Below, in pieces: positions 58,101 to 64,000 of a DNA stretch of 64,000 nt; the first letter of the stretch is position 1, and each line of letters opens with the position of its first letter. The notes below the pieces were generated by a model. That model was not told the DNA's origin and made no database searches. It was given only the letters and a program-made list of their open reading frames with translations. Made by a program: the position numbers and the translations under genes. This DNA is from Petrolisthes cinctipes (lineage: Eukaryota; Arthropoda; Malacostraca; Decapoda; Porcellanidae): NCBI GenBank assembly GCA_033782935.1, contig JAWQEG010001336.1:7501-71500 (forward strand). Direction: 5' to 3'.

Positions 58101-61100
58101 AATGGTTTCCAATGTAACTCGAGAACGCACCAGACAAAAATATAACCTTTATGTACCCCGATACAAAACTAATACTGGTGCCAGATCACTCAAGGTTCTA
58201 TAGGCCCAATACTGTGGAATGAATTACCAAAAAATATAAAGCATGCCACAACAATCCACTCCTTCAAGAATGAACTTTCAAAATATATCAGGAACCAGAG
58301 TGCAACATAACCTGTATCTACCTATTACATTATGTAAATATTCTAGGGTATAAGCATAATTTTAGATCTGTCAATAATGTAGTATTATATAATCTTAAAC
58401 ATTGTATATATATAAATTTACATAATGACTCCCAATGTAATGTAATAACCACTACCCTGTGGAAAAATAAATTGAATTGAATCGAATTCTAAAACTCGAT
58501 CTGGTATTCCATATCATCTTGTATCTTCTCCAATCATGGCCACTTCTCTACAATCTCCTAATGCCTCTAACCCTACTCCTCCTAGCCAAACTTCCTCTGC
58601 TATGCCTAACCAATTTCAAACAGTGAGAGTATTACCAACCCCCAATTATTTGAAGCAATATACGGGAGATGATCCACGATATGGAATTCATCTCTTTTTG
58701 CGACATTTGGAGGATGCATTTTGTCAGGCAGAAATTAGACACGATATAGATAAGATTAGATTTGTGCGAGGTCATATTGCACCAGATAGCCCCGCTAGTT
58801 ATATGCTAACAGCCAGTGCTTTTTCTGACCCGGATAACTTAACATCATATGATACATTTAGAGTCACTCATAGATATTTTTGGAGATGGTCAGCTCCATG
58901 GGTCATTGTCTTGGGTACAAAGAATGGCTAAAACAACTGCAGATAACATAACTGCACATGATCCAGCAAAAGCACTTGCATTAGCAGGGTCCCTAGCCTT
59001 AGATGCCAAAGAATCATTAAAGTCCTCACAGTGGGTACAAAATGGGAATATTACCTTAGATAATACTATTAAGTTAATCAAATATGTCCAATTTACATTA
59101 CTGTTAAAAGAAACTTATCGTTTGGATATTCCTAAACATTCATTTGGTCCTACTGACAATCTGATTAAGTTAGCTTCCAAACTTAGCATGAAAGAATCTC
59201 AGAGCGTACCTCGTGCATTACATGTGGCTCCATCAATGGAAACGAAGACTTTCAATACCAGTGCCACATTAAATCAAGGGAAGTCACAAAGGAAATATTG
59301 TAAACATTGCAACAAAACTAATCATTATACGAGTGACTGTTATTTCATACATAACTCTAAGGAAAATTATCAATGGAAACGTAATAAGTTTTCTTATTCC
59401 AATAAATATTGTCATTTACATGAGTCCACTTCACATTCCTCAGATGAATGTGTGGTGCTTAAAAGAATGAAAGAGGACATGCAAAGAAACATGAGGTACG
59501 AAACGAGACCACCGCAATATTCGAAATGGCAACATCCCAGAAAGTAGTACGTCCCATAAACCCTGTCGTCGCCTCCACCAGTAATGTACAGTCGGCAAAA
59601 AAAGTTTCGTTACCATCCCTAAAACAGAGTGATGTAATGTTGGTACACCTGACTGGTGAGTGTCATACCTCCGCCACCCTCCAGCCTTCATAAGTCCGTG
59701 CCCTTGGCCACGACACTGCCCCTCAGTGTGTCATGGCCAGCCAAGTAGGAATGACGTTCTTTCACCCAGTGCTATATTTTCTGGATATTTCACGGTTATA
59801 TTTGTTCTAAAATACTCAAACTCATTTACTTATGTTTAATAATGAATAGTTAAATAGTAAGAGTTCTTCAACACTCAAAATTTTATTTAAAATCAGCTAA
59901 ACTTTTGATATAAAAAAAGTTGACACTGCCGGGACAATGACAATTCCCGTCCAGCATGTGCCGGATGACACGAGTCACAGCTGCCCAGTGGATGGAGTAC
60001 CAACCCTACCGGGCTTACCCATGTTAAAATTAATGTAGGGGTGGTAACGAAACTTTTTTTGCCGACTGTACTATCAATCCCTGTACAGGTATTACATTGT
60101 AACACCTCTTTAATGATAGACACAGGCACGGCAGTTTCATTGTTATCTGAAATTTCCTTTAAAAGATTATGCAACTTAAATCCCCAGAGACATTTACATA
60201 ATAATATAGAGCCCATTGACATAGAATTGTCAGCCATAACAGGAAATAAATTACAGGTCATAGGGAAACTAACCCTTCCTGTAAGGTTAGAAAAGGGAAC
60301 TAACCATATAAACATAAAATTCTATATATTACGAAATTATGATCTACCAACAGACGGTGTATTGGGGCTATCAGACATTATTAGGCAGGACATTGTAATT
60401 AACCCAAGACATAAAATGATACGTTTCAAAAATAAATGTATTCCAATACAGGATTATCCTGGCCATTATTTACGTTCAAGTAACGTTCACTCTATTTATA
60501 ATACAAATGATGGGAATGACTCCAGTATCATAAAGGCTATTGCTGCATGTAATACTATATTAACTCCAAATTTCGTCCATGCATTGAAGGTAAAGCTTCC
60601 ATCTCATGTACAGCCACATACTAATGTTCTATCCTTAATAGTGTCAATGAAAATAAATAACCTGGGATTAGAATCTACTTTAACCAGTGTAAACGATCAT
60701 AATGTCACAGATATATTTTTTTTAATAAAACATCTACCAATATTCATGTAAAGAAAGGAACATATCTATGTGATCTGTACAGATGGAAGTTAGACCAAAT
60801 ACCACAAGGAAATATTGCATCGGTTCTTACCGAAGGGAATCATATTGACAGTCATGTAAGGGAACAACTTAGAAATTTTGTCCATGGCGGTGATTTTTCA
60901 CTTTATCGTGATGATCTCATCAACATCCTAGCTATATATCGAGATGCCATTGCCCTACCTGGTGAATCCTTAGGAAAAACTGATATTATAAAGCATACCA
61001 TTACCCTAACATCCCCTCAACCTATTTATACTCGAGCATATAGATTACCTCATAGTAGGCAGAAAGTTGTAAATAAAATGGTAAGTGAAATGTTGGATGA

Positions 61101-62151
61101 AGGCATCATTAAGAATTCTCACTCCCCTTATAACAGCCCTATGTTTTTGGTTTAAAAAAAATAATGGTCATTAGTGTCATTAAAAATAAAGATATTTATT
61201 TCTACCTTTTAGTGTCGTTAAAAATAAAGATGATCATATTTACCTTTTTGTGTTGTTAAAAATAGATAATTATTTTTCATTTTTGTGTTGTGAAAAATAA
61301 ATATAATAATAATAATAATTATTATTATTATTATCATTCTGGACTCACCTTTTGCACAATATGTGTAGAAAAATCCGCCATCAAGTGTAATCTGAGACCT
61401 CACCATAGATGCATTATTCACATTATCATTATCATCGACATCACCGAGGTTGGCGTCATCATCCAAGGATATAAACTCGGAAACGGTGGCAAGGTTGAGT
61501 CGGCCGTAGGTCCACTTGCCGAACTGCAGTTGGTTGAGGTTGATGGTCTGTGTGTTGCCGCCCCTGTACTTGACACTGATGCTGGGGTCGCTGTTTCTGC
61601 TGAAGTACGCGACGTGTATGGGAATGCTCGTGGCGAACGTCTCAAACGTAAGGTTTTGGTGCACGATGCAATCTGAAATGAAACGGAAAAATTGTACTCT
61701 GAAATGGAGGGAAAAATTGTACTCTGAAATGGAGGGAAAAATTGTACTCTGAAATGGATGGAAAAATTGTACTCTGAAATGGAGGGAAAAATTGTACTCT
61801 GAAATGGAGGGAAAAATAATGCACTCTCAAATGGGTTACAAAATATTGTACTCTGAAATGGATATAGAAAAATTGTACTCTGAAATGGATATAGAAAAAT
61901 TGTACTCTGAAATGGATATAGAAAAATTGTACTCTGAAATGGATATAAATATTGTACTCTGAAATGGATATAAATATTGTACTCTGAAATGGGTTAAAAA
62001 ATATTGTGTATAGCAGAATATGAATGAAGTGTTGCAACGTCATGTGTGTTGCCTTACCATCAGTTACAAGGGTGTCGGTGCCGATGCCAGTTGTTGGTTG
62101 CAACATCAACATGAACATCATTGCAATCGTCACCATGATTATTGCAGGCAT
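52980..62151 (-). CDS. Unrecognised type I membrane protein, five exons
   Basis: Minus-strand exons are 62151-62058, 61672-61349, 54403-54147, 53468-53333 and 53113-52995, with GT-AG junctions and matching phases. They encode 310 residues to the last donor. Residues 1-24 form a signal peptide (PAIIMVTIAMMFMLMLQ core). The ectodomain has six or more cysteines and possible N-glycosylation at NLT, NAS and NIT. A single transmembrane helix, ALIVVSVLLAFFIIQSLLLL, lies near 280-305, followed by AYIRTFLYK. If the exon 5 donor is not used, the frame ends four residues later (TGA 52982-52980). Otherwise a cytoplasmic exon lies below 52995. I do not recognise the family. Surface or secretory-pathway location is inferred. 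One intron holds a 6-kb gypsy remnant. Confidence 0.85.
52995..53113 (-). CDS. Membrane-protein exon 5 (transmembrane helix)
   Basis: 119 nt encoding DTPVVESSNTALIVVSVLLA and FFIIQSLLLLAYIRTFLYK. Acceptor CCGCAG, donor AAG/GTAATG, or read-through to a stop 12 bases on. Confidence 0.88.
53195..53275. repeat. TA and GA microsatellites in intron 4
   Basis: (TA)n then (GA)n, followed by ACAGACAGAGAG. Confidence 0.95.
53333..53468 (-). CDS. Membrane-protein exon 4
   Basis: 136 nt encoding MELDGKNAVTVSLTEDYESV, FFKQLEPDVTAKLVYVQCAG and TCPDP. Acceptor TTGTCAG, donor CCAG/GTATGT. The first coding bases and acceptor are duplicated at about 53550. Confidence 0.9.
53449..53620. repeat. Approximately 98-bp duplication carrying the exon 4 acceptor
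   Basis: ACCATCCAACTCCATCTGAC + AAACAAACAAAAAGTATTAG recurs about 98 bp later (53551) as ACCATCCAACTCCATCTGAA. The gene-strand CAG/ATGGAG acceptor becomes TTCAG/ATGGAG in the copy, still a legal AG. A shorter trace, CAACTCCATCTTG, is at 53961. Confidence 0.9.
53624..53885 (+). mobile_element. tRNA-derived SINE
   Basis: TGGCTAGCACAGTGCTAGAG (A-box-like) and GCGTTCAATCCTTGGTC (B-box-like, GTTCAATCC) lie about 50 bp apart. An unrelated 200-bp body follows. It lies in intron 3 of the membrane-protein gene in antisense. Confidence 0.6.
53985..54115. repeat. C-rich minisatellite with the conserved flip centre
   Basis: GGGGACAGGCTTTCTACCCC followed by CCAAGCCTGTCCCCAAACCC units. Family of 595-960. 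Confidence 0.9.
54147..54403 (-). CDS. Membrane-protein exon 3
   Basis: 257 nt encoding TPNFVTEYKFNRELPRTGHT, ITMHIGGEEWVVCKVNGEAV and KLLKLRLAFLDDKKMEV up to the donor ATGGAG/GTGAGT. Acceptor TTTCCAG/CGACACC, copied in the adjacent array. Confidence 0.9.
54404..54665. repeat. Approximately 35-bp array carrying the exon 3 acceptor
   Basis: The true junction GGTGTCGCTGGAAACATTAA is followed by TTTGGTGTCGCTGGAAACAG at 54457 and then five AAGAAGTTCGCTGGAAACAA units with AACAATTACCATA. On the gene strand each holds GTTTCCAG/CGA. Confidence 0.93.
54793..55145. repeat. CA microsatellite alternating with AACACTCCCTA
   Basis: About ten (CA)n blocks separated by AACACTCCCTA. Confidence 0.97.
55341..55780 (+). 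mobile_element. 5' LTR of a truncated gypsy element (candidate)
   Basis: Starts TGTGGTAAAAGG and ends GGACTGGTACA. Contains TATAAA (about 55546) and, downstream, AATAAATAAA (about 55630), as expected for U3-R. It is followed within four bases by TGATGGCAGCGGTG, a likely tRNA primer-binding site. No 3' LTR is present in the window, so the ends rest on TG...CA and the primer site. Confidence 0.6.
55577..55890 (+). repeat. Inverted repeat, left arm (LTR plus leader)
   Basis: Matches the reverse complement of 56437-56745 at about 98-99 percent by eye over about 310 bp. Includes the LTR 3' half, primer-binding site and first 110 bases of leader. Confidence 0.9.
55891..56436 (+). other. Gypsy leader or spacer between inverted arms
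   Basis: Unique sequence with CATCATCGT-type repeats and no convincing frame. Confidence 0.5.
56437..56745 (-). repeat. Inverted repeat, right arm (LTR plus leader, reversed)
   Basis: The reverse complement of 55577-55890. It is head-to-head with the 5' LTR and immediately precedes a LINE. Confidence 0.9.
56760..58485 (+). mobile_element. L2/jockey-like LINE, 5'-truncated, nested in the gypsy element
   Basis: Encodes a nearly complete reverse transcriptase: IVVPIHKNGEVNNVSNYRPI (from about 56950), LCDLSKAFDSVNHSIL, YGVPQGSILGPILFTIYVND and YTDDTQF in place of YADD. The long frame 57016-58203 is intact. A frameshift near 58200 precedes the C-terminus WNELPKNIKHATTIHSFKNE. It ends with AATAAATTGAATTGAAT, a short TTGAA-type tail typical of L2/CR1-like elements. 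Of all LINEs in the window this one is the least damaged. Confidence 0.88.
58536..59547 (+). pseudogene. Ty3/gypsy gag, frameshifted
   Basis: An N-terminal frame starts at 58536 (MATSLQSPNASNPTPPSQTS) and runs as capsid-like sequence to about 58860. A frameshift moves the rest to the frame ending at 59547. A CCHC zinc knuckle CKHCNKTNHYTSDC is followed by a second Cys/His cluster CHLHESTSHSSDEC. These are typical of invertebrate gypsy nucleocapsids. Capsid plus knuckle order is preserved. One frame break makes it a pseudogene, unless a programmed shift is invoked, which the position does not favour. Confidence 0.8.
59589..60068. mobile_element. Intact mariner-like MITE (480 bp) at the gag-protease boundary
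   Basis: The ends CAGTCGGCAAAAAAAGTTTC and the complement of GAAACTTTTTTTGCCGACTG are flanked by TA (59587-59588, 60069-60070). Same family as 38301-39132, without the Harbinger insertion. Confidence 0.93.
60069..61154 (+). pseudogene. Ty3/gypsy protease and start of reverse transcriptase, truncated
   Basis: LMIDTGTAVSLLSE carries the aspartic protease DTG. A second conserved stretch, DLPTDGVLGLSDI, follows. A frameshift near 60750 precedes TDIIKHTITLTSPQPIYTRA, YRLPHS, MLDEGIIKNSHSPYNSP (the entry to RT fingers), which stops at 61154 by TAA and then AT-rich repeats. RT palm, RNase H, integrase and 3' LTR are missing. The protease frame is continuous with the sequence before the MITE once the MITE and one TA are discounted. 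Confidence 0.82.
61160..61320. repeat. Approximately 50-bp AT-rich repeat and ATA/TTA tract
   Basis: Imperfect copies of GTGTCGTTAAAAATAAAGAT and TTTACCTTTTTGTGTTGTTA, then AAT and ATT runs next to the exon 2 donor. Confidence 0.75.
61349..61672 (-). CDS. Membrane-protein exon 2
   Basis: 324 nt encoding CIVHQNLTFETFATSIPIHV, QLQFGKWTYGRLNLATVSEF, an Asp-rich stretch DDDANLGDVDDNDNVNN and GGFFYTYCAK. Acceptor CATTTCAG, donor AAG/GTGAGT. The acceptor is copied in the adjacent array. Confidence 0.88.
61673..62012. repeat. Approximately 24-26-bp array carrying the exon 2 acceptor
   Basis: About 13 units of CTCTGAAATGGAGGGAAAAA + TTGTA, later with GGATATAGAAAAATTG. On the gene strand each has CATTTCAG/AG, like the true acceptor CATTTCAG/ATTGC. 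Confidence 0.95.
62058..62151 (-). CDS. Membrane-protein exon 1 (signal peptide)
   Basis: ATG at 62151-62149. Encodes MPAIIMVTIAMMFMLMLQPT and TGIGTDTLVTD plus one base. Donor ATG/GTAAGG. A strongly hydrophobic Met-rich core supports secretion. Confidence 0.85.
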
Positions 62152-62224
62152 GTTTTTACTGAGTCACTGGCAACTCTGCAAAGGAAGGAGAGCTGTGAAT
62201 ATAGTTTAAATTATTATAGTAAAT

Positions 62225-62545
62225 ACATTGGAGTAATTTGATTCCTCCAAAAATTATATAGTTCAAATTATTATAATACATATATTGGAGTAATTTGATT
62301 CCTCCAAAAATTATAGTTTAAATTATTATAGTACATTGGAGTAATTTGATTCCTCCAAAAGTTATATAGTTTAAATTATTATAATACATTGGAGTAATTT
62401 GATTCCTCCAAAAGTTATATAGTTTAAATTATTATAGTACATTGGAGTAATTTGATTCCTCCAAAAGTTATATAGTTTAAATTATTATAGTACATTGGAG
62501 TAATTTGATTCCTCCAAAAGTATGTCAGGAAACAACACCAGATGA
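62225..62545. repeat. 54-bp tandem repeat, six copies, 5' of the membrane-protein gene
   Basis: The unit contains ATTGGAGTAATTTGATTCCT + CCAAAAGTTATATAGTTTAA + ATTATTATAGTAC. The CCTCCAAAA motif is that of the dispersed family at 47405-47780. It lies about 75 bp upstream of the start codon, so it may overlap the promoter. Confidence 0.93.
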
Positions 62546-62584
62546 ATTAATATAATGGTGATGTGTTGTTGTTGTTGTTGCCTG

Positions 62585-63235
62585 GAATAGGACAAATTAC
62601 CGGGACCTAACCAGGACAAATTACCGGGACTCAACCGGGACCTAACTAGGACAAATTACCGGGACCTAACCAGGACACATTACCGGGACCTATCCAGGAC
62701 AAATTACCGGGACTCAACCGGGACCTAACTAGGACAAATTACCGGGACCTAACCAGGACACATTACCGGGACCTAACCAGGACACATTACCGGGACCTAA
62801 CCAGGACAAATTACCAGGACCTAACCAGGACAAATTACCGGGACCTAACCAGGACAAATTACCAGGACCTAACCGGTGCAAACTACCGGGACCTAACCAG
62901 GACCTAACCAAGACAAATTACCGGGACCTAACCAGGACAAATTACCGGGACCTAACCAGGACAAATTACCGGGACTCAACCGGGACCTAACCAGGACAAA
63001 TTACCGGGACTCAACCAGGACCAAACCAGAACAAATAACCGGGACCTAACCAGGACAAATAACCGGGACCTAACCAGGACAAATAACCGGGACCTAACCA
63101 GGACAAATTACCGGGACTCAACCAGGACCTAACCAGGACAAATTACAGGGACCTAACCAGGACCCAACCAGGACAAATTACCTGGACCTAACCAGGACAA
63201 ATTACCGGGACCTAACCAGGACAAATTACCGGGAC
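62585..63235. repeat. 24-bp minisatellite GACCTAACCAGGACAAATTACCGG
   Basis: About 26 imperfect units of ACCGGGACCTAACCAGGACA + AATT, with longer units that insert CTCAACCGGGACCTAAC. Family of 9565-9900. Confidence 0.95.
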
Positions 63236-63359
63236 AATACTGCTACAGAACAGCAATAGAGTAAATAATATTAGATACCATAATTATTGGGCCTATATTT
63301 AATTTAATATAGATCCTTTACACTAAATATATATATATATACTTGTTGTTGGATATTCT

Positions 63360-63625
63360 ATGCCCCGCTCCACCAACAGATGGTGCTCCACAGGGCCTCT
63401 CTCAATATTACTAAACACTATAATCACTTGTAATACTCATATCATCCGTGTCGTAACATTCAGCCAACAGATGTGTTTTCAGTCTTTTCTTAAAAATGGT
63501 GCAATTTTCACTGTTCTGGACATCTAATGGCAATCCATTAAAGAGCCTTATTGGTGCACACCTTTCAAACACTCTGAAACCCATTGTCAGAACAGGGTTG
63601 CCAACTCTTACGAGTGAAATAATAC
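63360..63625 (-). mobile_element. LINE ORF C-terminus, minus strand
   Basis: Encodes MGFRVFERCAPIRLFNGLPL, DVQNSENCTIFKKRLKTHLL and AECYDTDD, matching the LP..V....S...FK..LKTHL pattern near the end of jockey/CR1-type reverse transcriptases. Confidence 0.7.
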
Positions 63626-63671
63626 CAAATCCACCCACATACAATACCAAATTATACATTTCAATACCAAA

Positions 63672-63672
63672 T

Positions 63673-63750
<78 letters not shown>
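63672..63750. repeat. TA and GA microsatellites
   Basis: (TA)n at 63673-63718 followed by (GA)n to 63750. Confidence 0.97.
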
Positions 63751-63753
<3 letters not shown>

Positions 63754-64000
63754 TAGGCTAACCATCAACTTCATTACTGAATCTCTTAATAAAAGCAATA
63801 AGATATTATTTTATGTAGGCTAATATAGCTTCCATGAAAATGAAATATGAAAATGAATATGAATATAAATGTATTGCATTGCATTACTTATAATATTATA
63901 ATCCACACTGATTCTTGCATGTCTTTTCATCTGATTTTCATTATGCATATACTTTACATGCTAAAAAACACCATAATGAATCAGTCATTCTAGTAATTAT
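63751..64000. other. No feature recognised
   Basis: AT-rich unique sequence to the window end. Confidence 0.4.

Overview
The window is nuclear DNA of an animal, most likely an arthropod and by inference a decapod or related crustacean. The reasons are spliced genes with large introns, a degenerate array of the arthropod telomere pentamer TTAGG (45960-46770), many RTE-like and jockey/L2-like LINE fragments with microsatellite tails, Ty3/gypsy elements, Tc1/mariner-pogo, PIF/Harbinger and piggyBac-like elements, and an extreme density of micro- and minisatellites. No bacterial gene, CRISPR array or rRNA gene is visible.

Two host genes can be assembled exon by exon, both on the minus strand. 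(1) 41381-18545: a complete eight-exon classical short-chain dehydrogenase/reductase of the FabG-like type, 260 residues, with every splice phase consistent and the Asn-Ser-Tyr-Lys active site present. (2) 62151 to about 52980: five exons of an unrecognised type I membrane protein, with a signal peptide, a Cys-containing ectodomain and one transmembrane helix. A third possible exon (11700-11880) and a THAP-like first exon (45326-45373) are weak.

Layout. 1-3510: simple repeats, a G-rich minisatellite and a LINE. 3590-4970: minisatellites and a composite TTA repeat. 4971-14626: a very large inverted repeat with two arms of about 2.5 kb and a 4.6 kb spacer. 14690-18545: TTA/TTG repeats, a piggyBac-like element, a LINE, a polypurine tract and a TG array. 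18545-41381: the SDR gene. Its introns hold a 6.16-kb pogo/Tigger element with a three-exon transposase gene (24002-30157), a 996-bp mariner-related element (36342-37337), a mariner-like MITE interrupted by a Harbinger-like MITE (38301-39132), LINE and SINE fragments, and many tandem arrays. 41400-47860: a LINE interrupted by a MITE, a solo LTR and a palindromic element, then the TTAGG array. 47880-52520: a deleted gypsy element and LINE fragments. 52515-62151: the membrane-protein gene, one intron of which holds a truncated gypsy element (LTR, gag, protease, part of RT) that carries a LINE and a MITE. 62160-64000: minisatellites and a LINE 3' end.

The most unusual pattern is that exon edges in both host genes are embedded in tandem arrays whose unit contains the splice junction. 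The clearest cases are 29 in-register copies of the exon 7 donor (37-bp unit), four in-register copies of the exon 1 donor (53-bp unit), and arrays that carry copies of 3' splice sites upstream of SDR exon 4 and membrane-gene exons 2 and 3. Intron 3 of the SDR gene is made almost entirely of such arrays plus one transposon. Several transposon insertions landed inside these repeats or other repeated elements, so the empty site survives in a neighbouring or dispersed copy. That fixes element boundaries and relative ages without any outside reference.
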